Positions 11,874 to 22,462 of a stretch of DNA of 64,000 nucleotides are shown here, in pieces. The notes under the pieces were generated by a model. That model was not told where the DNA came from, made no database searches, and was given only the letters and a program-made list of their open reading frames with translations. The position numbers and the translations under genes are program-made. Source of the stretch: Porodaedalea pini (Eukaryota; Basidiomycota; Agaricomycetes; Hymenochaetales; Hymenochaetaceae); NCBI GenBank assembly GCA_002794775.1, contig NBAY01000022.1:62001-126000 (forward strand). The letters are read 5' to 3'. The stretch's first letter is position 1. Each line of letters begins with the position of its first letter.

Positions 11874-12571
11874 CTCACCCAGGCTCATCCCCAGCGTAAG
11901 TCGTCGCTGTCGACTCGCCTTCACTCGGTCTAGAGGAGCGCTCCCCTCGACGGACTTGACGTGTAAACCCCCTAAACGACAACCCTCAACCCTGCCCGGA
12001 CGTTTTCGGACGTTCGTGTATTACGTAAATATATCAACCGACATTTCCCGACCCTGGCTCTACGAATTAGCCTCTGGTGGAGCACGCACCTAACGTGGAC
12101 GTGGGTAACAAGACGAGTCCAAACTTCGACGACAATCTCATTTGTAATCTCACTCGGATCCTACCGCCTCGTCATCAACTTCGCTGACGAACCCGCTCAA
12201 CGTTGGCGTAACCCCGGATCGAACGCGCAACCGATCCCTGTCCCTCCGCCAACGTCAAGATAGATCTCACCGACGAACAGCAACGGGCCCTTCCTGCTTC
12301 AGCCCGTTGGGATCCAGACCGACCAGGCTACGTCGCGACCAATAATAGCGGCGTCACTCACGACATCTGGTGGAGTGAAATCCGGCGCAGCTGGTATTCA
12401 TCAGACGAACGAGGAAGGAGAGCAAGGTGGCCCCCAGCCGCTCCGTCGTCACCTGCACCGTCAACGTCTACGGTCAACCTACCACCGACCCCAGGTCCTT
12501 ACCGCGAAACCAACAGAGACCCCTCACCGCCGACTCCTCCAGAACCTTCGACACCCGCACCCGAACCCGCG

Positions 12572-13651
12572 ATGTCAGCAGAAGGTTTCAGCCAACAGCA
12601 AATGGCGCAGATCACGGCCATCGTTGCGAATGCCTTCGCCCATCAGGCGAACAACACCCCAGCACCGGTCGCGGCCGCTAACCCCCCGACCCCCAACATA
12701 GATGTCGCCCGGCCACGAGAATTCACTGGTGGCGATGATTACCTCGACTTCAGACGTGAAGTCCTCCTTTTTGTATCCGCAAATCCAAGTCGATACCCTA
12801 CGTCAGAGAGTAAGATTTATGTAGCTCTCTCCTACCTGAAGGGTGGTAATGCGGCAACGTGGGCGCAGAACTACGTCGAGGAGTCGACAACGTCGGGGAT
12901 CGTCACCTTCACCGACAGCTGGGAAAGATTCCAGGAACGACTCGACGCTTCATTCGACGACCCGAATCGCAAGGAGAAAGCGCTGAAGGATTTCCAAGAT
13001 AAGGTTCAGAAGGACCTAACTGCGGACGAGTTCTTCCAGAAGTTCGACGTGATAATTAAGCGCGCCGAATTGAAAGACGACAGCGTCATCTGCGATCGCC
13101 TCAAGCGGGCGGTGAACATCGAGGTGGTCCGTGGAGTGCTAAGGTCGACGCCAGTCCCAACGAAATACGAGGATTGGAAGAACAAGGCGATTGAAATAGA
13201 CCGCGGCGAACAACAGATTCGCGCTATCCAACGAGGACGCGCCTTTCTTCCCCTTCCTCGCCTACCACAACAAGCGCCCCCAGCTCGCCGTCAGGTAGCG
13301 GCCCCTCACGTCGACAGATGCGATGCGACCGGCGTCACCTTTGGAGGCGCTGGTCAACCGATGGACGTCTCAATGAACGAGGCACAACGACGACGTGCGT
13401 GCTGGATCTGTGGTGGGCTGGGCCACTTTAAAGACAAGTGCCCACAGGCGAAACTGATCATCCAGCGCATGCTGGAACTGATGGCGCCAGGCGAACGTCG
13501 TGTCCTCGCCGACGAGCTCGGAGCGATGAAGGAGTCGGCCTTCGAGGAAGTCGTAGACACTCGGAGGTCGACGGTGGAGGACTATGTGGAGGAAGAAGGC
13601 GATAACGAAGAGGTCGTCGACTCGCAGGGTTTTGCGAATGGTCAGGCGTAG
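12572..13651 (+). CDS. gag of element D
   Basis: 359 aa from ATG 12572 (MSAEGFSQQQM). Retrotransposon capsid-like region, Pro/Arg-rich linker and one CCHC zinc knuckle ([14 protein letters not shown], around 13397-13440) for genomic RNA packaging. Very close to Gag of C (about nine in ten residues by eye). The acidic C-terminus [16 protein letters not shown] ends at TAG inside the predicted frameshift hairpin. Confidence 0.92.
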   Translation: MSAEGFSQQQMAQITAIVANAFAHQANNTPAPVAAANPPTPNIDVARPREFTGGDDYLDFRREVLLFVSANPSRYPTSESKIYVALSYLKGGNAATWAQNYVEESTTSGIVTFTDSWERFQERLDASFDDPNRKEKALKDFQDKVQKDLTADEFFQKFDVIIKRAELKDDSVICDRLKRAVNIEVVRGVLRSTPVPTKYEDWKNKAIEIDRGEQQIRAIQRGRAFLPLPRLPQQAPPARRQVAAPHVDRCDATGVTFGGAGQPMDVSMNEAQRRRACWICGGLGHFKDKCPQAKLIIQRMLELMAPGERRVLADELGAMKESAFEEVVDTRRSTVEDYVEEEGDNEEVVDSQGFANGQA

Positions 13652-13669
13652 CCATCGGGGCGACTGACC
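13627..13669 (+). promoter_or_regulatory. Predicted -1 frameshift signal between gag and pol of D
   Basis: Slippery heptamer GGGTTTT at 13627-13633 in the correct codon register, a 6-nt spacer, then stem arms GGTCAG (13640-13645) and CTGACC (13664-13669) with the gag stop codon in the loop. The pol frame is open from 13606, so a one-base slip at the heptamer gives an uninterrupted Gag-Pol. Confidence 0.75.
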
Positions 13670-16600
13670 GAGAAGAACAAGAGACTTCGAATCCGGATCC
13701 GCTAAAATATAACCAACCGTTTGTACAATACGTAGATGCGAACAACGTCGATGGTTTTCCCAATTACGAAGTCTCCACCGGTGTGAACAAGAATGAAAAA
13801 TACGAACAACTGTTCATGAGAGGAACTGGCGGACGCCAGCTGGACCTTCTCCTGACCGTCGAGCATGAAATAGCTGGTGAGGCGAGAGAGGTAGATGCGC
13901 ATGCCCTTGTTGATTCGGGATGCACGGGATCCTGCATCGACGTCAGGTTCGTCGAGAGGTACGGGTTGGAAACGAAACGCTACATTCGACCCCTCGCGGT
14001 GCTGAACGCCGATGGCACGCACAATGAGGCCGGATTGATCGAGGAGTACGTTGACGTCGAACTCGTGATCGGCCGTCATCGGGAGAAGATCGTCCTCGCA
14101 GTAACGTCCCTAGCGTCATCGAACATCTTCCTGGGGTACGACTGGCTTCGACGTCACAATCCGGAGGTCGACTGGAAAACGGGCTCGATCGAATTCACCC
14201 GCTGTCCAGAAGAATGTGCGATCGAGAGGGAGCCGGTGGAGGACCTAGGCGAGGTGAAGAAGGTGGTGGAGCAGATGAGGAGGGTGAGTGAGATGCGAAT
14301 GGACAAGACGTCCTGGCCCGCATACCTCAACGACTACGCCGACGTTTTCAGCGAAAAAGGTTTCGAGAAGCTGCCGGAACACCAACCCTGGGACCATGTC
14401 ATCGACTTGAAGCCCGACTTCAAACCGAGCGACTGTAAGATCTACCCGCTCACGCCGACTGAGCAGCAGTCACTCAAGGACTTCCTTGATGAAAACCTGA
14501 AGTCGGGTCGCATTCGACGGTCGATATCGCCCTTCTTCTTCATTAAGAAGGCCGACAAATCGCTACGCCCCATCCAGGATTACCGTAAGCTCAATGACGG
14601 TACGATCAAGAACAAGTATCCCCTCCCTCTCATTGACGAACTCGTCGACAAGGTCAAGAAAGCGAAATACATCACTAAGCTTGACCTTCGCTGGGGGTAC
14701 TACAATATCCGGATCCGCGAGGGTGACGAATGGAAAGCAGCGTTTCGCACGAACATGGGCCTCTTCGAACCGACGGTCATGTTTTTTGGCCTTTGCAACG
14801 CGCCGGCCACGTTCCAGGCCTTTGTCAACCACATCTTTAAGGACCTAATCTACGCGAACTTGATCATCGTATACCTCGACGACATCCTGATCCTCTCGGA
14901 AACCATTGAGGAGCATATCGACACGTCGAGGCGCGTACTCCAGATCCTCCGAGAGAATGGCCTGTACCTGAAGCCGGAGAAGTGCGAGTTTGATGCCAAA
15001 GTCGTCAAATACCTCAGCCACATCATCGGCAATGGAGAGATCAGGGCTGACCCGGCAAAGACGGAGGCGATTGCGAACTGGCCAGTCCCACGGAACCTCA
15101 AGGAGCTGCAACAGTTCCTCGGCATGGGAAACTGGCTGAGACGGTTTATTAAGGACTACAGCAAGGTGGTCCAACCGTTGACGTCGTTAACGGGCAAGAA
15201 GGACTGGGTATGGGAGACCGAACAGCAGGAAGCGTTCGAGGAGCTGAGACGACGTCTCTGCTCACCTCCAGTCCTAGCCATCGCCAATGACGAGGGCCCT
15301 TTCCGCGTAGAAGCGGACTCGTTGAACTTTGCGCTCGGTGGTGTGTTGTTACAGAAGCAGGAAGGGAAGTGGAGGGTGATCGCCTACAGGTCAGAGGCAC
15401 TTGAACCGGCGGAACGAAACTACGAGATCTACAACAAGGAGATGCTCGCGATCGTTTCGGCGCTCAAGGAGTGGTGGCAATACCTCCTTGGCGCTCGCCA
15501 CAAAATTGAAATCTGGTCCGACCACGCCAACCTCACCTACTTCAGGTCAGCGCAGAAGCTGAGCTATCGTCAAGCTCGCTGGCGAACCGAACTCGAGGAA
15601 TTCGACTTCCACCTCGAACACAAGTCGGGGAAGACAATGGGCAAGGCCGACTTGCTGTCACGCAAGGCGGGCTATGATCAGGGCAAGGATGACAATGACG
15701 GCGTCGTGTTCATCAAGGAGAAATGGCTGAACCGTGGGGTGGTAAGGACGTCGCGTGATGAAATGTTGGAACGAGTGGGTGAGGCGCAGAGAGCGCAAGA
15801 CGAGTCGGAGAGGCCGACGAATATGGTGAAGGTCGACGGGTTGTGGCGGATGAAAGGCAAGGTGTACGTGCCGTCGACGATGAAGGAAGCGGTATTGCGG
15901 GAGTACCACGACTCGACCCTGGCAGGACATCCTGGATCGTCGAAGACGGTCGAACTGGTACGTCGAGACTTCTGGTGGGCATCAATGTTCTCCGATGTCC
16001 GAACATACGTCCGAGGATGCAACCGTTGCCAACGGACAAAAGCCTTAAGAACGTCGAGGTCGAGACCGCTTCATCCTAACGCGATCCCTGAAGGTCCCTG
16101 GGAGATCGTCACGGTCGACCTAATCGGAGAACTCCCGGACTCTAAGGGACACAATGCAATCTGCGTCTTCGTGGACAGATTCTCGAAACAGATGCATGCC
16201 ATCCCAATGACAACGAAACTGTCAGCAGAAGGCATGGCTCAGTTATACCGAGATCACGTCTTCCGCCTCCATGGCCTACCGAAGAAGATCATCCACGACC
16301 GAGGCACACAGTTTGATGCGTCAATGATGAAGGAGCTATACAAACTCCTACACATCGAAGGCAATCCGTCAACGGCATACCACCCACAAACAGACGGTCA
16401 GACGGAACGCGTCAATCAAGAGCTCGAACAGTACCTCCGGCTCTTCGTCGATCATCGGCAATCGGACTGGAAGGACTGGCTCCCCCTCGCAGAGTTCGCC
16501 TACAACAACCGTGAACATTCAGCGACAAGAATGTCACCCTTCTACGCAAACACCGGACGTCACCCTATGAGCTTCGACACCGTACGAACTTCCTCTGCCA

Positions 16601-17265
16601 ACATGTCGGCGGAAGAATTCGCCAAGCACATCAAGGAGACTCATCGCGTTGCTAAGGACAATCTAGTCAAGGCAGCAGAGGACATGAAACGCTACCATGA
16701 CCGGACAGCAGGAGCTTCGGTGGAGTACAAGGCTGGAGACAAAGTCTTCCTTGACGGGCGAAACATCAGTACGGACTCGCCGACGAAGAAACTCGCAGAC
16801 AAATGGTACGGCCCCTTTGACATCGTCGACAAGGTAGGAGCGAGTGCGTACAAGCTCAAACTCCCGAAGCGATGGAAAAAGGTCCACCCTGTCTTCAACG
16901 AAGCCCTGTTGAAACCCGCCGTCGAACCGTCCTTTGAAAGCCAGAAGCAACCGCCGCCGCCGCCGCCAGACATCGTCGACAACGAGGAGGAATACGAACT
17001 CGAGGAAGTCTTAGACTCACGTCTGCACCGAGGGAAACTACAGTACCTTGTCAAGTGGGTCGGCTACAATGAACCTACTTGGCAGCCTGAGACGGACTTA
17101 GGCGAGAACGCGAAGGAGGCGATCGCTGAGTTCTACCTCAAACATCCCGGTGCACCTCGGAAACTCGACATCCCTCGTCAACGACTCCGTCCGCTCTTTG
17201 TCGACACCGAGCCTGACGACCGCGATCATGGTTGGTCGGGACGCCCAACCTTGAAGGGGGGGTAA
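13633..17265 (+). CDS. pol of element D: protease, RT, RNase H, integrase, chromodomain
   Basis: About 1210 codons in the -1 frame of gag. Aspartic protease (VDSGCTG near 13912); reverse transcriptase with YLDD at 14872-14883; RNase H (DSLNFALGG, near 15316); integrase with HHCC finger (H-x7-H and C-x2-C, 15905-16030) and DDE core (Asp near 16116, Asp in HDRGTQFD near 16297, Glu in TDGQTERVNQE near 16405); and a C-terminal chromodomain (EEVLDSRLHRGKLQYLVKW, from about 17000) that would direct integration to modified histones. RT lacks three residues (PMASPF in relatives, PFF here), which lie in a conserved strand. The stop TAA directly abuts the 3' LTR, so pol translates through the polypurine tract. 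Confidence 0.92.
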   Translation, partial: CEWSGVAIGATDREEQETSNPDPLKYNQPFVQYVDANNVDGFPNYEVSTGVNKNEKYEQLFMRGTGGRQLDLLLTVEHEIAGEAREVDAHALVDSGCTGSCIDVRFVERYGLETKRYIRPLAVLNADGTHNEAGLIEEYVDVELVIGRHREKIVLAVTSLASSNIFLGYDWLRRHNPEVDWKTGSIEFTRCPEECAIEREPVEDLGEVKKVVEQMRRVSEMRMDKTSWPAYLNDYADVFSEKGFEKLPEHQPWDHVIDLKPDFKPSDCKIYPLTPTEQQSLKDFLDENLKSGRIRRSISPFFFIKKADKSLRPIQDYRKLNDGTIKNKYPLPLIDELVDKVKKAKYITKLDLRWGYYNIRIREGDEWKAAFRTNMGLFEPTVMFFGLCNAPATFQAFVNHIFKDLIYANLIIVYLDDILILSETIEEHIDTSRRVLQILRENGLYLKPEKCEFDAKVVKYLSHIIGNGEIRADPAKTEAIANWPVPRNLKELQQFLGMGNWLRRFIKDYSKVVQPLTSLTGKKDWVWETEQQEAFEELRRRLCSPPVLAIANDEGPFRVEADSLNFALGGVLLQKQEGKWRVIAYRSEALEPAERNYEIYNKEMLAIVSALKEWWQYLLGARHKIEIWSDHANLTYFRSAQKLSYRQARWRTELEEFDFHLEHKSGKTMGKADLLSRKAGYDQGKDDNDGVVFIKEKWLNRGVVRTSRDEMLERVGEAQRAQDESERPTNMVKVDGLWRMKGKVYVPSTMKEAVLREYHDSTLAGHPGSSKTVELVRRDFWWASMFSDVRTYVRGCNRCQRTKALRTSRSRPLHPNAIPEGPWEIVTVDLIGELPDSKGHNAICVFVDRFSKQMHAIPMTTKLSAEGMAQLYRDHVFRLHGLPKKIIHDRGTQFDASMMKELYKLLHIEGNPSTAYHPQTDGQTERVNQELEQYLRLFVDHRQSDWKDWLPLAEFAYNNREHSATRMSPFYANTGRHPMSFDTVRTSSANMSAEEFAKHIKETHRVAKDNLVKAAEDMKRYHDRTAGASVEYKAGDKVFLDGRNISTDSPTKKLADKWYGPFDIVDKVGASAYKLKLPKRWKKVHPVFNEALLKPAVEPSFESQKQPPPPPPDIVDNEEEYELEEVLDSRLHRGKLQYLVKWVGYNEPTWQPETDLGENAKEAIAEFYLKHPGAPRKLDIPRQRLRPLFVDTEPDDRDHGWSGRPTLKGG
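17253..17262 (+). promoter_or_regulatory. Polypurine tract of D
   Basis: GAAGGGGGGG followed by TAA and the LTR start. The same tract precedes the 3' LTRs of A, C (about 19935) and E (about 26769). It should prime plus-strand cDNA. Confidence 0.85.
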
Positions 17266-17678
17266 TGTTAGAACCTGAACTTTCACCTTTTCCTTTATTT
17301 TCCCTTTTACCATTTCCTTTATTATATTCGTCCTTTTCATTATATTTACCCATCTTACACAATCATTCCCACACTACCTTCACTCGTTCCATTCCCACTC
17401 GTTATGTAATGGTAGGTAATATAGTCTCACGGTCGTCGCTATATAAGGTCTCAGGAATCGCATGAACTCCTTGTTCTGCTTTTCCTCTTACCTCCGCGAC
17501 GACCTAGGTGAGACTCGTCCCCCTTGTATTAGTTTAGACTTGTATTAATCCTCTTACCTCCGCGACGACCTAGCCTGAGTAAGCGTGTCCCGAGTCTACG
17601 CTCGAGTATAGCACGTCCCAGACGACAGTCAGCCGAGGCCTGCCCAGTCCGAGTCGTCTCCCGGGCTCCCGCCTAACA
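17266..17678 (+). repeat. 3' LTR of element D
   Basis: 413 bp copy identical to the 5' LTR. It is followed by the CAAGG duplication and the resumed RT sequence of C (TCATTAAGTATCTCGG). Confidence 0.95.
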
Positions 17679-19947
17679 CAAGGTCATTAAGTATCTCGGT
17701 CACATCATCGGCAACGGCGAGATCAAGGCGGACCCGGCAAAGACGGAGGCGATTGCGAACTGGCCAGTCCCACGAAACCTCAAGGGGCTACAACAGTTCC
17801 TTGGCATGGGTAATTGGCTACGACGATTCATCAAGGACTACAGCAAGGTGGTCCATCCGCTGACATCGCTGACGGGCAAGAAGGACTGGGTATGGGAGAC
17901 CGAACAGCAGGAGGCGTTCGAGGAGCTGAGACGACGTCTCTGCTCACCTCCAGTCCTGGTCATCGCTAACGACGAGGGCCCTTTCCGCGTTGAGGCGGAC
18001 TCGTCAAACTTCGCACTCGGAGGCGTGCTATTGCAAAAACAGGAAGGCAAGTGGAGGGTAGTCGCTTATAGGTCAGAAGCGCTCCTACCGGCCGAACGAA
18101 ACTACGAGATCTACGACAAGGAGATGCTCGCAATCGTCTCGGCACTCAAGGAATGGCGTCAATACCTCCTGGGCGCTCGCCACAAGATCGAGATCTGGTC
18201 CGACCATGCCAACCTCACCTACTTCAGGTCGGCACAGAAACTGAGCTATCGACAAGCTCGCTGGCGGACCGAACTCGAAGAATTCGACTTCCACCTCGAG
18301 CACAAGTCGGGGAAGACGATGGGCAAGGCGGACTTACTGTCGCGCAAAGCAGGCTATGATGAGGGAAAGGACGACAACAATGACGTCGTGTTCATCAAGG
18401 ACAAGTGGCTGAATCGTGGAGTGGTGAGAACGTCGCATGAGGAAGTGTTGGAACGAGTGGGTGACGCGCAGAGGGCGCAGGACGAGTCGGAGAGACCGAC
18501 GGGAATGGTGAAGGCCGACGGGTTGTGGCGGATGAAGGGAAAGGTATACGTGCCGTCAACGATGAAGGAGGCGGTTTTACGGGAATGCCACGACTCGACC
18601 CTGGCAGGACATCCCGGATCGTCAAAAACGGTCGAACTGGTACGTCGAGACTTCTGGTGGGCGTCGATGTTCTCCGACGTTCGAGCGTACGTCCGAGGAT
18701 GCGACCGTTGCCAGCGGACAAAGGCTCGGAGAACATCGAGATCGAGGCCACTTCACCCGAACACGATCCCGGAAGGCCCATGGGAAATTGTCACGGTCGA
18801 CCTCATCGGAGAACTCCCGGACTCCAAGGGGCACAATGCAATCTGCGTCTTCGTGGACAGATTCTCGAAACAGATGCATGCCATCCCGACGACGACGAAA
18901 CTGTCAGCGGAAGGCATGGCTCAGTTATACCGAGACCACGTCTTCCGCCTCCATGGCCTACCGAAGAAGATCATCCACGACCGAGGCACACAGTTCGATG
19001 CGTCGATGATGAAGGAGCTATACAAACTCCTACACATCGAAGGCAACCCGTCAATGGCATACCACCCGCAAACAGACGGTCAGACGGAACGCGTCAATCA
19101 AGAGCTCGAACAGTACCTCCGGCTCTTCGTCGATCATCGGCAATCGGACTGGAAGGACTGGCTCCCCCTCGCAGAGTTCGCCTACAACAACCGTGAACAT
19201 TCAGCGACAAGAATGTCACCCTTCTACGCAAACACCGGACGTCACCCTATGAGCTTCGACACCGTACGAACTTCCTCTGCCAACATGTCGGCGGAAGAAT
19301 TCGCCAAGCACATCAAGGAGACTCATCGCGTTGCTAAGGACAATCTAGTCAAGGCAGCAGAGGACATGAAGCGCTACCATGACCAGACAGCAGGAGCTTC
19401 GGTGGAGTACAAGACTGGAGACAAAGTCTTCCTTGACGGGCGAAACATCAGTACGGACTCGCCGACGAAGAAACTCGCAGACAAATGGTACGGCCCCTTT
19501 GACATCGTCGACAAGGTAGGAGCGAGTGCGTACAAGCTCAAACTCCCGAAGCGATGGAAAAAGGTCCACCCTGTCTTCAACGAAGCCCTGTTGAAACCCG
19601 CCGTCGAACCGTCCTTTGAAAGCCAGAAACAACCGCAGCCGCCGCCGCCAGACATCATCGAGAACGAGGAGGAATACGAACTCGAGGAAGTCTTAGACTC
19701 ACGTCTGCACCGAGGGAAACTACAGTACCTTGTCAAGTGGGTCGGCTACAACGAACCTACTTGGCAGCCCGAGACGGACTTCGGCGAGAACGCGAAGGAG
19801 GCGATCGCTGAGTTCTACCTCAAACATCCCGGTGCACCTCGGAAACTCGACATCCCTCGTCAACGACTCCGTCCGCTCTTTGTCGACACCGAGCCTGACG
19901 ACCGCGATCATGGTTGGTCGGGACGCCCAACCTTGAAGGGGGGGTAA

Positions 19948-20384
19948 TGTTAGAACCTGAACTTTCACTTCCTTTCCTTTATTTTCCCTTTTACCATTTC
20001 CTTTATTATATTCGTCCTTTTCATTATGTTTACCCATCTTACACAATCATTCCCACACTCCTTTCACGCGACCTTCATTCGTTCCATTCCTAATTACATA
20101 AACTATATAGTACTTAGATAATACGGTCCCACAGGCGCTGCGTTTATAAGGAAGAGGAATTGCAAACGGACACCCGTTCTGCTTTTCCTCTTACCTCCGC
20201 GACGACCTAGGTGAGACCGCGTCCCCCTCCTGTAGTAGAGTACATTGTATTAATCCTCTTACCTCCACGACGACCTAGTCTGAGTACAGCGTGTCCCGAG
20301 TTCCTGCTCGAGTAAAGCACGTCCCAGACAACAGTCAGCCGAGGCCTGCCCAGTCTGAGTCGTCTCCCGGACTCCCGCCTAACA
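19948..20384 (+). repeat. 3' LTR of element C
   Basis: 437 bp, differs from 7858-8294 at one base by eye (G to A at a CpG, about 20267). Followed by the ACCCA duplication and gag of B. Confidence 0.93.
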
Positions 20385-21640
20385 ACCCAGCTCATCGGCA
20401 AGGAGACGACGTTTGCCTGGCGCCATCATCTGCAGCATATGCTGCACGATCTTCTTCCCTTGCGGGCACACGTCCTTGAAGTGACCGAGTTGACCACAGC
20501 ACGCTCGTTGACATTGCGCCTCATTCATCGAGACATCCATCAGCTGGCCGGCTCCTCCAAAGGTGACTCCAGTCGCATCACGCTTGTCAACATGCAGAGT
20601 CGCAACCGGCCGGTGAGGCGGGGGTACTTGCTGTTGCTGAGGGTGAGGTGGGGGCGGGAACGCGTGGCCTCGCTGGATGGTGCGGATCTGTTGTTCACCC
20701 CGATCGATTTCGATCACCTTTTTCTTCCAGTTGTCATACGTGGTCGGGACCAGCGTTGACCTTAACACTCCATGGACCACCTTGATGTTCATTGCTCACT
20801 TCAGGCAGTCACAGATGACAGTGTTGTCTGTCAGCCCTGCCATTGTAATGATCATGTCGAGCTTCTGGAAGAATTTGTCGGTGGAGAGATCCTTCTGGAC
20901 CTGGGTTTGGAAGAGCGTCAAGGCTTTCTCTTTCCAGTTCGGATCATCAAATGAGGCATCCAGCCTTTCCTGGAATCTGGTCCAGCTGTCTGTGAAACCC
21001 ACGACACCATTTGTTGTGAATTCTTCAATGTAGTTCTGTGCCCACGTCAATGTGTTGCCACCCTTGAGGTAGGAAAAGGTGAGGTAAATCTTGCTCAACG
21101 ATGAGGGGTACTTTGTGGGATTTGCTGAGACAAAGAGGGTGACTTTGCATCTGAAGTCAAGGTAGTCGTTGCCACCAGCAAATTTGTGTGGTCAGGCAAT
21201 GTCTATTGAGGGGGCAGGGGCGGCTGGAGCATTTGTCGCTTGATGGGTGAAGGCACCTGCGACAATCTGCACAATCTGCTCTAGCTGGTGTTGAGTGAAG
21301 CCACCTGTCGACATTGCTGACTCTGGCGTGGGTATTGAAGGTTCTGGGGGGGTAGGTGGTGACGAGTCTCTATGGGTCTCACGGTAAGGGCCTAGAGTCA
21401 GAGGCAGAAGGACCATAGATGTCAATGGTGCAAGCGATGATGGAGTAGCTGGGGGCCACCTCGCTCTCCTTCCTTGTTCGTCTGATGAATACCAGCTGTG
21501 CCGGAGTTCACTCCACCAGATATCATGTACGACACTGCTGTTGTTGATCGCAACATAGCCTGGCCAGTCTGGATCCCAATGTGCCGATGCAGGGAGAGCC
21601 CATTGTTGTTCATTGGTGAGATCTATTTTGACGATGGTGG
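20385..21640 (-). pseudogene. gag of element B (N-terminal and central part)
   Basis: Gag homologous to 9005-10087 but with TGA stops at about 21192 (ATT GCC TGA, Arg codon in C) and 20796 (Arg codon in 'CLKRA'). The zinc knuckle is altered: CGQLGHFKDVC remains, but the first cysteines are shifted by a small deletion (ACCGQLGHF). The N-terminal extension upstream of the Gag methionine is open here too. Confidence 0.82.
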
Positions 21641-22024
21641 GGGGACAGGGATCAGTTGTGCGTTTGATCTGGGGTTACGCCAACTTTGAATGGGTTCATT
21701 GGCAAAATTGATGATGAGGTGGAAAGATGCGGCAGAGATAACAATTGACAACGACATTGGCGACTGAACACGTAACGTCACCCACGTCCAAGTTAAGTGG
21801 CTCCTCCACCAAAGGGAGATGTGGAGAGCCAGGGTTGGAAAAAGTCAGTTGAGAGTGTTATGTAATACATGAACGTCCGAAAACGTCCAGGCAGGGTTGA
21901 GGGTTGTCATTTAGGGGGTTTACACGTCAAGTCTGTCGAGGGGAGCACTCCTCTAGACCGAGTGAAGGCAAGTCGGCAGCAACAACGTACGCTGGGGATG
22001 AGCCTGGGTGTGGTTCTGCTTTTA

Positions 22025-22462
22025 TGTTAGGTGGGAGTCCGGGAGACAACTCGGACTGGGCAAGCCTCAGCTGACTGTCGTCTGGGATGTGCTATACTCG
22101 AGCGGGGACTCAGGACATGCTGTACTCAGACTAGGTCATCACGGAGGTAAGAGGATTAATACAATGTACTCTACTACAGGAGGGGGATGCGGTCTCACCT
22201 AGGTCGTCATGGAGGTAAGAGGAAAAGCAGAACAGGTGTTCAGATGCAATTCCTCTTCCTTATATACAGTGATCACCTCGTGAGAACCGGTTGCCCCATT
22301 GTCTAAGATTACATAAAGGGAGCGGAATGGAACGAATGAAGGTCATGTGAAAGGGGTGTGGGAAATGATTGAAAAGATGATTAATTATAATGAAAAGGAG
22401 CAATTAAAAGAAAAGAAATGATAAAAGGAAAATAAAAGAAAGGAAAAGTTCGAGTCCTGACA
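22025..22462 (-). repeat. 5' LTR of element B
   Basis: 438 bp, + strand TGTTAGGTGGG...GAGTCCTGACA. CpG sites of the family are partly converted (CATCACGG for CGTCGCGG type blocks). Right neighbour is RT of E. Confidence 0.87.

Larger units (their letters stand above)
11449..17678 (+). mobile_element. Gypsy element D, nearly intact and recent
   Basis: 6230 bp element inside RT of C, flanked by the 5-bp target duplication CAAGG (11444-11448 and 17679-17683). Both LTRs are 413 bp and identical as far as I can compare by eye. gag and pol are open from end to end. It is the youngest insertion seen and the best candidate for a recently mobile copy. The one visible defect is a 9-bp in-frame deletion in RT, which removes Met-Ala-Ser after SISP. 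Confidence 0.95.
10069..19947 (+). pseudogene. pol of element C (frameshift in RT, split by D)
   Basis: Pol frame from 10069: protease DSGCTG (~10345), RT to 11448, then element D, then RT end, RNase H, integrase and chromodomain at 17684-19947. The RT run reads CTGGGGTAC near 11140 where D has CTGGGGGTAC, a one-base loss that shifts the frame before the YLDD motif (which is at about 11320 in the shifted frame). The remainder after D is fully open (713 codons visible from 17806), including HHCC finger, DDE triad and the chromodomain ending in GRPTLKGG. Could also be a base-call error in the G-run. Confidence 0.85.
7858..20384 (+). mobile_element. Gypsy element C (complete ends, split by D)
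   Basis: Complete copy with both LTRs (437 bp each), flanked by the 5-bp target duplication ACCCA (7853-7857 and 20385-20389), inserted in gag of B. By eye the two LTRs differ at one site (CGCG versus CACG, at about 8178 and 20267), so the insertion is young. Element D interrupts RT at 11448. Coding is intact except for a one-base loss in a G-run in RT (about 11140). Confidence 0.93.
20385..22462 (-). mobile_element. Gypsy element B, right segment (5' LTR, leader, gag)
   Basis: Reading from right to left: 5' LTR (22462-22025), primer site GTTCTGCTTTT on the + strand just left of it (about 22012-22023), untranslated leader, and gag up to the insertion of C. B itself lies in RT of the older + strand element E: the E sequence GTATTACAAC resumes at 22463 and aligns with the RT of D near 14696. 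TSD partner of GTATT is outside the window. Confidence 0.88.
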
